Below are positions 16,295 to 25,654 of a stretch of DNA of 64,000 bases, one piece after another. Source of the DNA: Sphingobium sp. EM0848 (lineage in GTDB: Bacteria > Pseudomonadota > Alphaproteobacteria > Sphingomonadales > Sphingomonadaceae); assembly GCF_013375555.1 (NCBI RefSeq), contig NZ_JABXWB010000002.1, positions 1 through 64,000 on the forward strand, read 5' to 3'. Under the pieces are notes generated by a model that was not told where the DNA came from, did not search any database, and worked only from the letters and a program-made list of their open reading frames with translations. How positions within the stretch are numbered: the stretch's first letter is position 1; each line of letters begins with the position of its first letter. Made by a program: the position numbers and the translations under genes.

Positions 16295-18256
16295 TCAAGC
16301 AGCCTCCCAGACCCGGTTTAGAATTTGCGCGGCCATCGCCGCTTTATCCTGCGGAAGGAACCGCCCATAATGCTTGGCAACCATGTCGGGTGTATCCTGG
16401 ATGGCATAGCTTGCCTGCTCGTAGGAGCCGGTATGCTTAAGGATGTGGGTGGCTAGAACATCCCGCACATTGTGCGGCCCGTGCGGCAGCAATCCCTTGA
16501 TCGCACCTCGACCGGTGTAAGGATTGAAGACACCGTAACGCTGGATCACGAGCCTCCACGCCTCGTAGAATGTGGTCTGGTTATATGATGCGTCCCGACT
16601 GGTCGTCTTGACCGTTTTGACAAAAAAGGTGCCGGGGTCCTTCGCTCCGTTGAGCAGCGCAGGACGATGCCGCTCAATGTAGGCGCTGATATGCCCATAT
16701 AGGCCGCCGAGATCGGGAAGGACCAGCCGGAAGGGCTTGCCAGCGAAGAAAGATGAGTGGGCATTTTTGAACGCAACGGCAGGCACGAACACTTCCCAGC
16801 CCTCGTCGCGCTCGCTCCAGCGAATTTCGCCGCGCTTCAAAGCCTCAAGCTGCCGCTCTGAGCGCGGCAGATGCCCACGCGGACAGACCATCAGTTGACG
16901 AAGGTTCTTCTGCCGCAATCCGAGATGTAGGCCAAAGCGAATGAGGAGATAGGAGCGCGCCACTTCCGCCGCCGCACGAGGGTACCGCCGCGCGTCCGGA
17001 CGAACCTTCAATATCTCGTCGGCAATCTTCAGATACTCCGCGACCGGGCTCGATGCCTCAAGGATCGGCAATATCGGCTCGAACGGATCGCGATGGATAC
17101 GCGCTACCCGTTCCACTTCCTTGACGCGTGCTCCAGCATGCGCATGAAGAAAGTCGCAAGCTCCTTGCCAATCGGCGCGGGCAGCTTCGATTTCCTCGGC
17201 CGATATGAGGCCTGCAACGGGGACAAGGCGTGAAGCGATTTCTGGGTGCTGACGCAGCCAGCCGGTCTCGGAACGAACCAGCGCCATCGCATTGCGCAGC
17301 ATGTCGCATTCCCAGCGTGTGAAGAAGCCGCGCCGCCGCTCGCGCCATTGAACGTACCAGTCCCAAACGCGGGGAAAGATGAGCATGGCGAACGACATGT
17401 CCTTGAGCGGCACGCCATGCCCACAGACAGCCCCTTTCGAAGAGGCCGCCAAGGCACCGAACATGAGCCCAAAATGCTCGATCTTCTGGGCCGTGGTCTC
17501 CTCGTTCCAGACGCCAATGCGCTGGAAGCCGATATCGGTAAGGGTGGCAGTCTTGAAGCGGATAAGCTCGGTCAGTTCCGACACGAGCTGAGGCGGCGCG
17601 TCCACCACGCCGATATGGTCAGCTTGGTCATCGAGATCGTAGGGTTCGTCGCTAGATAGCGAAGCTCTCTGCGGCCTGCCCGTCAGAGAAGGGAAGCGGA
17701 TCGCATAGCGCAGCTTCATGGCCTGGGCCTGAAAGCGACGATATTCGGTGGCGCCAGAGATCACCACGTTCTGAACCCAATCCAGAATGTTCGCCTGCTC
17801 CTCAAGTGACCTTGAGTTGAAATCATCGGGCAGGTGCCAAGCCAGCCGCCGCTGCTCGGCTTTGGAGATGCCCTTCACCAGCAGACCTGAGGCGGCGCGC
17901 GCAGGATTTGGGAGCTTCGACTTGAAGTAGCCCAAAGGCAAATCGTAGCGCCGCTCGATCCGTGTAAGCAGCTCTAGGCTGGCCGCGCTTTGGGGGGCGC
18001 GACGTCCCTCGGTCCACGATTGCAGAGTGGCGCGATCAAACTTCTCCTCAGGCCGGACGATAGATCGGTGGAGTTGATAATAGCTCTCGGAAAAGCGCCC
18101 CAGATGCAGAACGAGCGCTTCGCGAAATGAGGGAGGATCAACCCAATCTGTAAATTTTGGAACCGGGCGTTCGACGATCGGCAGAGGCTTGCGACCCCGC
18201 TTCGACGAGGCAGAATTATCCGTGTCGCCGCTACTCCGGCGTGTTGTTTTTGGCAT
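16295..18256 (-). CDS. Large tyrosine-recombinase-like protein
   Basis: A 653-residue protein. The C-terminal third has the tyrosine recombinase pattern: an Arg-containing helix (LLIRFGLHLGLRQKNLRQLMV), HGPHNVRDVLATHILKHTG as the His-x-x-Arg box, and MVAKHYGRFLP with the candidate catalytic Tyr near residue 633. The N-terminal part holds a putative HTH (KFDRATLQSWTEGRRAPQSAASLELLTRIERRY). It is far longer than a phage integrase (about 400), as in the large recombinase-like proteins of genomic islands. It is divergent from the AddB-like gene and may mobilise or mark the edge of that cargo. Confidence 0.75.
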   Translation of the reverse strand: MPKTTRRSSGDTDNSASSKRGRKPLPIVERPVPKFTDWVDPPSFREALVLHLGRFSESYYQLHRSIVRPEEKFDRATLQSWTEGRRAPQSAASLELLTRIERRYDLPLGYFKSKLPNPARAASGLLVKGISKAEQRRLAWHLPDDFNSRSLEEQANILDWVQNVVISGATEYRRFQAQAMKLRYAIRFPSLTGRPQRASLSSDEPYDLDDQADHIGVVDAPPQLVSELTELIRFKTATLTDIGFQRIGVWNEETTAQKIEHFGLMFGALAASSKGAVCGHGVPLKDMSFAMLIFPRVWDWYVQWRERRRGFFTRWECDMLRNAMALVRSETGWLRQHPEIASRLVPVAGLISAEEIEAARADWQGACDFLHAHAGARVKEVERVARIHRDPFEPILPILEASSPVAEYLKIADEILKVRPDARRYPRAAAEVARSYLLIRFGLHLGLRQKNLRQLMVCPRGHLPRSERQLEALKRGEIRWSERDEGWEVFVPAVAFKNAHSSFFAGKPFRLVLPDLGGLYGHISAYIERHRPALLNGAKDPGTFFVKTVKTTSRDASYNQTTFYEAWRLVIQRYGVFNPYTGRGAIKGLLPHGPHNVRDVLATHILKHTGSYEQASYAIQDTPDMVAKHYGRFLPQDKAAMAAQILNRVWEAA

Positions 18257-18423
18257 TGTAGAAAATCCCAGATTTGATGGTCATGATCCAGCTTGGGCTG
18301 GGCACGCCTGGGATGCAGGCGCGCAAGCATGACGCCAGAACTTCGACTTCAACGTATCCCGGATCAGCGAGACCCCACCTCCTATACGCGAGCCGCGTGG
18401 GAGACGCCGCCGACGAGTCTACG

Positions 18424-18473
18424 CCCAATGGGCAAAGGCATGACTTGCCATGCCGATGCCATTCACCATTGGG
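18424..18473. repeat. Nested inverted repeats upstream of the recombinase
   Basis: Within the 526-base gap 18257-18782, CCCAATGG (18424-18431) and CCATTGGG (18466-18473) flank a smaller inverted pair GGCATG/CATGCC (18437-18442/18449-18454). A cruciform or recombinase-binding site is possible. The rest of the gap shows no convincing gene. Confidence 0.4.
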
Positions 18474-18782
18474 TTAGATGCCGCAGCGGCCATTCGCCTA
18501 GATCAACGGCCGATACCCGCCGTCAACCTCCCAAACATCCTGCTCCTGCAGCCGCCTTGCGGGATTGATTCCTGCGACAGCGTCACCGGCCGCATATCGG
18601 CGCGATAAGGCGCAGCTTGGCGACACTTGGACCAGACACCAAGGCCATGTTTTGGTTCGCCAAAAGTGTAACGACCGACATTGTCGTAGGCGCATTCATT
18701 AATGACATGACAAAGCATTTCAGCTTACGGGCCAGCGATACCGGCGCTGGCGAGGCAGCTGCCGGTTGGGGGATAGTTGAGA

Positions 18783-21470
18783 ATGAAGCTTATCTTCGGC
18801 CTTTCATGCGATGGCCCTTCTTTTCCGGATTTTCCGGGGCCGAATGAAGGCGTCTTCAATGCCGCCGTTGTAGGGCCTCAAGGCCTGATAGAGATGCTCG
18901 AAGTGCAGTTGGGCCTCACTGCTCCCCGCGTGGCACATGCTGTTCGAGTCTCGAGCTATGCTTCTAAACTGCGTGCTGCGCTGGCCACCGCCCCCCAACT
19001 GTTCTTCGCTCAGTCGTTCGCCCTTGATCCCTGGGCCACTGCCGCCTCCTTGCTTGAATGGCGAGATCAGCTGGTCGCTGGCGGCTGGTCTGGCGCCATC
19101 GTCGGCGCGGCGCGACTCGATGCTTTTGCGAAGATTGAAGGGGCAGCCCCCATGCTGCCGCTCGGCATCGCGGACCGCGCGCGGAGGCTCTGCGATGTGG
19201 TCAAAGCCCGCGCCAGCTTACCACTCGCCTCAATCGAGCTAGTCGAACCGAGAGATTTGCTGCCACCTCTCTGGCAGGCCCTCATCGAAGCCCTCGAAAC
19301 ATCGGCTATCAAAATCTCGCAAGTTTCGGCTTCTGAAACTGCCGTCAATGATCTGAGCCACGTGCAAGCGTTTCTCGAGGACGGATCGCCCGCGACATTA
19401 GCAGGCGATGGAAGCTTTGTGATCGTGGAGGCGGACACCGCCCTGACGGCAGCCGAAGCCGCCGCAGAGTGGCTCGCCCATTGTTCAGAAACTGAGCTGC
19501 ATGGCACGGTCATCGTGAACCCAGACGGAGATACGGCACTCCTGGACGGCGCGCTGCAGGCTCGCGGTCTTCCGGCTCTGGGCTTGTCTGCCTCATCCCC
19601 TTGGCGTGGAGCGCTACAGGTGCTGCCGCTCGCCTTCGCCGCTTCTTGGGCCCCCTTCAACGCCAAGGCGATGCTCGATTTGCTCATGCTACCGCGCCCT
19701 CCGATCCCCCGAAGCGCGGCCCACAAGCTCGCCTATGCACTTAGCCGGGAACCTGGCACGGGCGGTGCCGCGTGGCTCGCCGCATGGGCCTCTATCGAAT
19801 CAGATCTCGCCGATCGAACGCCCGAAGAGCCACAGGAAAGGCGCGACGCAAAACTCGCCACGTGGAGGCAATGGACGTCCGGGACGTTATACCAGCGGCA
19901 CGAAGGGATGCCTGCGGAGGCAGCAAAGGCGATTGCATCTCGTGTCGCGCAATGGGCGCTTGAGACAAATGGGGGGACCGCGGATCCGCTTTTCCTCACG
20001 CTGGTTGGTGCCGCGACGGCCCTGACGCAAGCGATCGACGTGCTTAATATCGGCATTCTTTCCCCGCTGCTGCTCGGACGAATGATCGATCAGGTGCTCG
20101 CGGACGGCGCTAAGAATCCCAACCACGTCGCAACATCGGGCGGGTTGCGTGCCGTGCGTCATCCTGGGGCGATCTGGGACCAAGCCAAGCATGTCCTTTG
20201 GTGGGATTTCAAAGGTCCCGGAGAACGCGTGGCGCCCCTCCCATGGAGCAGGGAGGAGATCGCCGTCCTGAATGCTACCGGCTGCAACATCGAATCGCCG
20301 GCCGCGACGGCCGCGCGAATCGGGTGGAGCAACGCCAACGCCGTGCATCGCGCTGGCGAGCGCCTCATCCTTTTCTCACCGGCACTGTCGGCTGGAGAAG
20401 AGACGACCAGCCATCCCCTCGCCCATCAGTTAAACCCATTGACGGCACCCGCTGGCGACATGGTTCGATGGTCGGCAGAGCAGCTTCTGCAGGGACCGAC
20501 TCATGAGCTAGCGGGACGCAGGCTTCTCCGAGAAGCCATCACTTCAACATGCCCGCCAATGCCGCGGGCGCACTGGCCGCTGCCCGCATCTGTGGTCGCC
20601 AAACTCGACGATCGTGTCGAAAGTGCTACCAGCTTTGAGCACCTGGCGGATTGCCAAATTCGTTGGCTTCTACTTGACGTCTTGCGTCTCTCCCGTGGAC
20701 GAGTTGCGGAGATACCGGGCACGAACCAGCTGCTTGGCAACCTCGCCCATGAGCTCGCCAACCGCGTCTTCCCCGCAGATTCGGTACCAGATCCAGACAC
20801 AGTTTTCTCGCAAGCCAGCAATCTGTTTGATGAGTTGCTCAGTGCGATCGCGACGCCGCTTCAGCAGCCCGAATATGCGGGCGAGCTGGCAGCCGCCCGC
20901 GTCAAAGTCCCAGCTGCTCTGGCCCAGCTGGCACGGCTCCTGAAGGCGATGGACGCCAAGGTGATCGGCACGGAAATCGAACGCGAGAGAAAGTTCGTCG
21001 ATGGGCCTTATGTGAAGGGCCGGATTGACATGCTGGTGGAGCACCCTGCTCACAGAACAGGCGTGATCGACCTGAAATGGTCAAGGAGTGTAAAACACCG
21101 CCGCAACGAGCTGGCCGAGGGACGCTCTATCCAACTCGCGACATACGGCGCGATAGCAAACCCCAACAGTTCCACGCCTACTCCAGGCGCATTCTACATG
21201 CTGAACCAGCGGCAAATGATCGGTCTCAATGGCACATTCCTCGCCGAGGAAGTCGTTGAATCCGAGCATAGTCTGCCAGATACATGGACCAATCTCGTTG
21301 CTACCTGGCAGGTATGGCGCGATCTGGCACGAAGCGGGACTGCAGTGGCAGCAGGCGTCCACGAGGCTGAAGCTCATATCCCTGCCGATCTACCAATCGA
21401 ACCTGGAACCGAACCATGTCGCTATTGCGAACTAACGGCTCTGTGTCGCGTGGGCGTGGAGGCCAACTGA
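18783..21470 (+). CDS. AddB-like PD-(D/E)XK nuclease with iron-sulphur staple
   Basis: An 895-residue protein from the ATG at 18783 (GGGGGA upstream). The N-terminal and central parts look like a degenerate helicase fold without a Walker A motif. The C-terminal RecB-type nuclease shows GRIDMLVEH (Asp near residue 749) and GVIDLKWS (D-x-K near 763). Four cysteines (about 624 in LADCQIRW, and 879, 882, 888 in CRYCELTALC) fit the AddB 4Fe-4S staple. With the next gene it should form an AddAB-type end-resecting helicase-nuclease. The genes are 2 bases apart. Confidence 0.82.
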   Translation: MKLIFGLSCDGPSFPDFPGPNEGVFNAAVVGPQGLIEMLEVQLGLTAPRVAHAVRVSSYASKLRAALATAPQLFFAQSFALDPWATAASLLEWRDQLVAGGWSGAIVGAARLDAFAKIEGAAPMLPLGIADRARRLCDVVKARASLPLASIELVEPRDLLPPLWQALIEALETSAIKISQVSASETAVNDLSHVQAFLEDGSPATLAGDGSFVIVEADTALTAAEAAAEWLAHCSETELHGTVIVNPDGDTALLDGALQARGLPALGLSASSPWRGALQVLPLAFAASWAPFNAKAMLDLLMLPRPPIPRSAAHKLAYALSREPGTGGAAWLAAWASIESDLADRTPEEPQERRDAKLATWRQWTSGTLYQRHEGMPAEAAKAIASRVAQWALETNGGTADPLFLTLVGAATALTQAIDVLNIGILSPLLLGRMIDQVLADGAKNPNHVATSGGLRAVRHPGAIWDQAKHVLWWDFKGPGERVAPLPWSREEIAVLNATGCNIESPAATAARIGWSNANAVHRAGERLILFSPALSAGEETTSHPLAHQLNPLTAPAGDMVRWSAEQLLQGPTHELAGRRLLREAITSTCPPMPRAHWPLPASVVAKLDDRVESATSFEHLADCQIRWLLLDVLRLSRGRVAEIPGTNQLLGNLAHELANRVFPADSVPDPDTVFSQASNLFDELLSAIATPLQQPEYAGELAAARVKVPAALAQLARLLKAMDAKVIGTEIERERKFVDGPYVKGRIDMLVEHPAHRTGVIDLKWSRSVKHRRNELAEGRSIQLATYGAIANPNSSTPTPGAFYMLNQRQMIGLNGTFLAEEVVESEHSLPDTWTNLVATWQVWRDLARSGTAVAAGVHEAEAHIPADLPIEPGTEPCRYCELTALCRVGVEAN

Positions 21471-21472
21471 AG

Positions 21473-24400
21473 ATGACTGCCCCCAATATCGCAACCGTTG
21501 TCGCCTCTGCCGGTGCCGGCAAAACGACGCGCATCGTTGGAAACATTGCTACGGAGGTTGCGTCCCGCGATCCCGAAACCATCGTAGCCACCACGTTCAC
21601 CGTGAAGGCCGCTGACGAGTTGATCGAACGCTCGCGCGCCAAGCTGTTCGAATTGGGCATGCCGGACAAGGCAGCACGGCTGCTCGGCGCCCGCTTCGGA
21701 ACAGTGAATGCCATTTGCGGTCAGATCGTGTCGGAGAACGCCATCGCTCTTGGACGATCGCCCCGGGCCGAGGTCATTCCCGAAAGCAGCGTACCGCGGA
21801 TCTTTGCGATCGCCGCCGATGCGGCGATTGAAACTCACGCGCCCGCGTTGAACGAACTGGCCGAAATCATGGGTTTCTTCGAACCTAAGCGAGCGGCTGA
21901 TGCTGGACGAAGTGATTGGCGGGCGACCGTCAGACGCTTGATCGAGCTCGCTCGAGCGAATGGAATTCCAGCCAGCGAACTAGCCATTTCTGCGGAACGA
22001 TCCGTGGAGACATTTCTTGAATTGCTCCCGGCGGCTTCGACCCGCAGCAGTGACGAGTTCGATGCAGATTTACGAGCGGCCGTACGATCGGCAGTGACTG
22101 CGGTGCCCACTGAATTTAGCGCAACAGCCAAACCGCATGTGGCGTTGCTCCGTCAGATCGATGCCGAAATCCGTCGAGGTGGACGGGTCTCCTGGCCGAA
22201 TTGGGTCCGCCTGTCGAAGGTCGGCTGCGCCAAGAAGGACGGTCAAGCCTTTATCGACGCTCTTGAGGCCGTTGCACAAGCGGCTGGTCGACACCCTGAA
22301 CACCCGCGGCTTCGTGAGGATTGCAGTCGGTTCATCAGATCGGTCTTCGCCTGCGCAGGCGAAGCGCTCGCAGCGTTCCAAGCCTATAAGGCAGAGCGCG
22401 GATTATTGGACTTCACTGATCAAGAGGCGCTCGCGCTAGAAGTCCTTCGTGACCCGATGATGTCCGCTGGCCTTGGTGAACGCATCGGCCGGTTGTTTGT
22501 CGATGAATTTCAGGATTCCAGCCCGCTACAGGTGGCCATCTTCACCGCCATGTCAGGCCTGGTCGATGCAAGCACCTGGGTCGGAGATCCCAAGCAGGCC
22601 ATTTATGGCTTCCGCAATGCTGACAGTGCCCTGACCCAAGCTGCGTTCGCAGGTGTCGCCGCATCATCCAGCGAACCTCAAGATGTGCTGGCAACCTCCT
22701 ATCGCAGCCGCGAGGGCATCATAAACCTTGTCAATGCTGCCTTCCCACCAGCCTTGATCGCAATGGGCCTGAAAGCTGAAGAACATGCTTTTACCGGGAC
22801 GGGTCGCAACGAAGACGGCTTCACGCAAGCCCCGCTGGCGGTGTGGTGGCTCGAAGGCAAGCTTGAGCTCCAATATGCCGCACTGGCCGCCGAAATCCGC
22901 GATCTGGTAAAATCCGACTCCCCCTGGGAAGTCGCGGCAAAGCCAAATGGCGTGCGGGCCCTCCGCGCTGGGGACATAGTTGTCCTGTGTCGCAGCAAGG
23001 CGGACATTGCGAAAGTATCGGCTGCGCTCAGCCAACAAGGCATAAAGGCCGCAGTCGAGCGAGAGGGCCTTGCGCAAACGCCGCATGTCCAACTTGTTAT
23101 GGCGGCATTTCGATGGGTCGCAGATCCCACCGATCGTCTCGCGCTTGCTGAACTCGCTCGCTTCTTCGCCGACGACCCGGACTCGGACTCTTGGCTTGAG
23201 GCACTCGGCGCAGAAAATTCCTCAGAGGCGATGCTCGCCGCCGTTCCTATTTCCTCAGATCTTTCCGCGATCCGTGAGGGCAGTCTCTCGTTGACGCCGG
23301 CGGATCTCGTCGATGCGATCATTCTTCTCCCGGAGCTTAATCGCCGTCTAGAAAGTTGGGGTGACGTCGCGGCCCGAGTCGACGATCTCGAAGCCCTTCG
23401 AGGTTTCGCGCGGAGCTACGAGGAAAGCTGCGCAAGCGAGGGATCCCCGGCAACACCTTCCGGCTTGGCGCTCGCTTTGGCTGCGGAAAATCCGGCGCGC
23501 CCACGGAGCCTGCAGGACAATGCCGTCAAGGTCATGACCTATCATGGGGCGAAGGGACTTGAATGGCCCGTCGTCATCCTGACTGGACTCGGCAAGGAAA
23601 CAGAGCCGAGGCTGTTCGAGCCAACGGCCGAAGCCGACGGTGAGATAGACTGGCAGAATCCACTCACCGGGCGCTGGATCCGCTACTGGCCTTGGCCCTA
23701 CGCCAGCCAAAAGAAGGACGTATATCTCGATGCTTCAGCACCCAGTTCGGCGCTAGGGCAAAAAGCCGCGATTCGAACGAGGGATGAAGAGGCCCGCCTT
23801 CTTTATGTCGGCATGACACGCGCTCGCGATCATCTCGTGTTTGCGCCTCCGGCTAAGGGCACACTCCATTGGTTGAAAGTTCTCGATGTAGACCAATCGG
23901 AGCATTTCTCTCTGCTAGGTGTCGGCGGCGATGGGATTCGGGCTGGGATGGAGACTTTTCCAGCCAGGATCGCAGCGTTGGCGAGCGACGAAGGTGTCGA
24001 CGCCCAACCTCCGACCGTCGCATTCGGACGCGTCGCACGCCCAATGATGCAGCGGGCACCGCTGCATCGCCGCCCGAGCGAGGCATCAAGAAGCGAAACC
24101 TTCACAATCGTGGAGAAGGCGACAATTGGACCGCGCTTACCGTTTGCAGGCACTCCAGACATGACCCTGCTCGGCGAAGCCGTTCACGCCATCATTGCCG
24201 CAGATCAGCACCAAGATCCGCTGGATCGGCGCTTGGCTCAAGCACAGGCGATCCTCGATCGCTGGGGGGTACATCAGGTTGCCGCAAAGGATGTCGTGGA
24301 AGCCAACGAGCGGCTGCTCAGCGAGATCTCGAGGCGTTGGCGTGGTGCTACAATTCACCGCGAAACCCCGATTTCAGCACATATAGGAAACCAGCTGGTC

Positions 24401-24637
24401 ACCGGACGCATCGATCTGCTGGTTGAGCATGACGAGGGCTTTGCCATTATCGACCATAAATCCTTTCCGGGCTCTCCTAACAGCTGGGACGCACGAGCCA
24501 TTGGACACGGCCCGCAAATCCAACTTTACGCTGACGCGCTAGATAAGGCTCGGCCTGGTGCCACATGCGAACTTTTCATCCATATGCCTATTGTCGGAGG
24601 TTTTCTGCAAGTGAGATGCGTGCAGGAAGATGATTGA
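21473..24637 (+). CDS. AddA-like UvrD helicase with C-terminal RecB nuclease
   Basis: A 1054-residue protein. The start at 21473 follows GGAGG and lies 2 bases after the AddB-like stop. UvrD/AddA motifs in order: Walker A ASAGAGKTT (11-19), TTFTVKAADEL, FVDEFQDSSPLQ (about 342-353), GDPKQAIYGFR, MTYHGAKGLEWPVV, and RLLYVGMTRARDHLV (about 776-790). The C-terminal nuclease has GRIDLLVEH and AIIDHKSFPG with the downstream QIQLYADAL. It unwinds and degrades double-strand ends with its partner. No chromosomal addAB context is seen; it lies beside a dGTPase, which suggests an accessory, possibly antiviral, copy. Confidence 0.9.
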   Translation: MTAPNIATVVASAGAGKTTRIVGNIATEVASRDPETIVATTFTVKAADELIERSRAKLFELGMPDKAARLLGARFGTVNAICGQIVSENAIALGRSPRAEVIPESSVPRIFAIAADAAIETHAPALNELAEIMGFFEPKRAADAGRSDWRATVRRLIELARANGIPASELAISAERSVETFLELLPAASTRSSDEFDADLRAAVRSAVTAVPTEFSATAKPHVALLRQIDAEIRRGGRVSWPNWVRLSKVGCAKKDGQAFIDALEAVAQAAGRHPEHPRLREDCSRFIRSVFACAGEALAAFQAYKAERGLLDFTDQEALALEVLRDPMMSAGLGERIGRLFVDEFQDSSPLQVAIFTAMSGLVDASTWVGDPKQAIYGFRNADSALTQAAFAGVAASSSEPQDVLATSYRSREGIINLVNAAFPPALIAMGLKAEEHAFTGTGRNEDGFTQAPLAVWWLEGKLELQYAALAAEIRDLVKSDSPWEVAAKPNGVRALRAGDIVVLCRSKADIAKVSAALSQQGIKAAVEREGLAQTPHVQLVMAAFRWVADPTDRLALAELARFFADDPDSDSWLEALGAENSSEAMLAAVPISSDLSAIREGSLSLTPADLVDAIILLPELNRRLESWGDVAARVDDLEALRGFARSYEESCASEGSPATPSGLALALAAENPARPRSLQDNAVKVMTYHGAKGLEWPVVILTGLGKETEPRLFEPTAEADGEIDWQNPLTGRWIRYWPWPYASQKKDVYLDASAPSSALGQKAAIRTRDEEARLLYVGMTRARDHLVFAPPAKGTLHWLKVLDVDQSEHFSLLGVGGDGIRAGMETFPARIAALASDEGVDAQPPTVAFGRVARPMMQRAPLHRRPSEASRSETFTIVEKATIGPRLPFAGTPDMTLLGEAVHAIIAADQHQDPLDRRLAQAQAILDRWGVHQVAAKDVVEANERLLSEISRRWRGATIHRETPISAHIGNQLVTGRIDLLVEHDEGFAIIDHKSFPGSPNSWDARAIGHGPQIQLYADALDKARPGATCELFIHMPIVGGFLQVRCVQEDD

Positions 24638-24675
24638 TGCGCTAAACCAAAAAAGGGAATGGCGCATTGAGTTGC

Positions 24676-25206
24676 TCAAACAAAAACGGGCAGTTGCCTC
24701 CGATCGACCGCCCAGCCTTCCCAGAACATGAGTTTATCGAGCAATCGGCGTTCAATGAAGTGGTCTGGCACCTTATTACGGCTCATCTCACATCCTTGTA
24801 CTGCGAAGTATGCAAGTAAATCAGTCACTGCTTGCTGGAAATCAGGCTGCTGCTTTTCATCTTCACGCGCGCTAGCACATGCTGCATGAAACGCAGCGTA
24901 GTCATGTTCCTTTCCATTTCGATAAACATCCAAATCGGTACCTGCTGCCTCATCCCCACGCTCCCTAGCCCGAAGCCTCGCGGACTTGGTCGCAAGAGCA
25001 TCCCAGATGTACACCTCGCTCGAAGGATGCACGAACGTGGCGATTTTGGAGGCCGCCGATGTCTGGCGGGCTTTCCGTTTGTTCAAAGCCTGCAATCGCT
25101 TAGCAAACGCCGGTATATCGGCCGTGGGAGCGAACTCTGGAAGAGACGCTAGGCTTCGGATCTCGGTCGCGACGGAGTCCGTTTCCCAGCTCGCGCGAAT
25201 GAGCAT
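24676..25206 (-). CDS. Hypothetical protein, C-terminal part of a frameshifted gene
   Basis: The open frame from an internal ATG at 25206 gives 176 residues, ending MFWEGWAVDRRQLPVFV. The frame stays open upstream to 25338 and reads as convincing protein (GEIVEGRKPSDQHWLRKFGAEIQ), but has no start codon there; the start lies in another frame at 25409. Contents are mostly charged helices (LQALNKRKARQTSAASKIATF). The family is unknown. It is convergent with the AddA-like gene. It may be a real shorter protein or a broken one. Confidence 0.6.
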   Translation of the reverse strand: MLIRASWETDSVATEIRSLASLPEFAPTADIPAFAKRLQALNKRKARQTSAASKIATFVHPSSEVYIWDALATKSARLRARERGDEAAGTDLDVYRNGKEHDYAAFHAACASAREDEKQQPDFQQAVTDLLAYFAVQGCEMSRNKVPDHFIERRLLDKLMFWEGWAVDRRQLPVFV

Positions 25207-25241
25207 AAAGGTAATGAGAAATAGCCGAGCGTCCTCACCAT

Positions 25242-25409
25242 TTACGCTCTGAATTTCAGCACCAAATTTTCGGAGCCAGTGCTGATCCGATGGTTTACGC
25301 CCTTCGACAATCTCACCTGCGGGTGCGCACCACTTTTAACATCGGCGACTGCATGGGACAGAAAAAGGCTGCGGTGGGCGCGCAGGGCGGCATACGATTC
25401 AAAACCCAT
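25242..25409 (-). pseudogene. 5' piece of the frameshifted gene at 24676-25206
   Basis: The ATG at 25409 has GGAG 5 bases upstream and opens 55 codons (MGFESYAALRAHRSLFLSHA...). The sensible reading is VADVKSGAHP, then a one-base shift near 25320 into GEIVEGRKPSDQHW of the downstream frame. Together they would make a protein of about 244 residues. The cause may be mutation, sequencing error or programmed frameshifting. Confidence 0.5.
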
Positions 25410-25471
25410 GAGAACTCCGATGGATAGCTTCTATTGGCTCTCCTTGAAACTGTACCGTTAAAATCCAGTCA

Positions 25472-25654
25472 ATGATCGCGATTTGTGAGGTCCGAGTTGA
25501 TTTGGCTGCTCCACAATCATTTACAACTCAATGGGACAGGCGGCACCTGATCAGCGAGTTGATCATCTATCGGTTTGGAAATTCATCACTTGGTTCCCGC
25601 GACCTGCTCTCCGTGCTAGCGGACAAATATCTCGCCGACGAAATGGGGGTATGA
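25472..25654 (+). CDS. Possible small protein overlapping the dGTPase start
   Basis: This is a 60-codon frame ending LISELIIYRFGNSSLGSRDLLSVLADKYLADEMGV in part. Its stop overlaps the dGTPase start as ATGA (25651-25654), a typical sign of translational coupling. Its own start has only a weak ribosome site. It is divergent from the frameshifted gene. The family is unknown. Confidence 0.35.
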   Translation: MIAICEVRVDLAAPQSFTTQWDRRHLISELIIYRFGNSSLGSRDLLSVLADKYLADEMGV

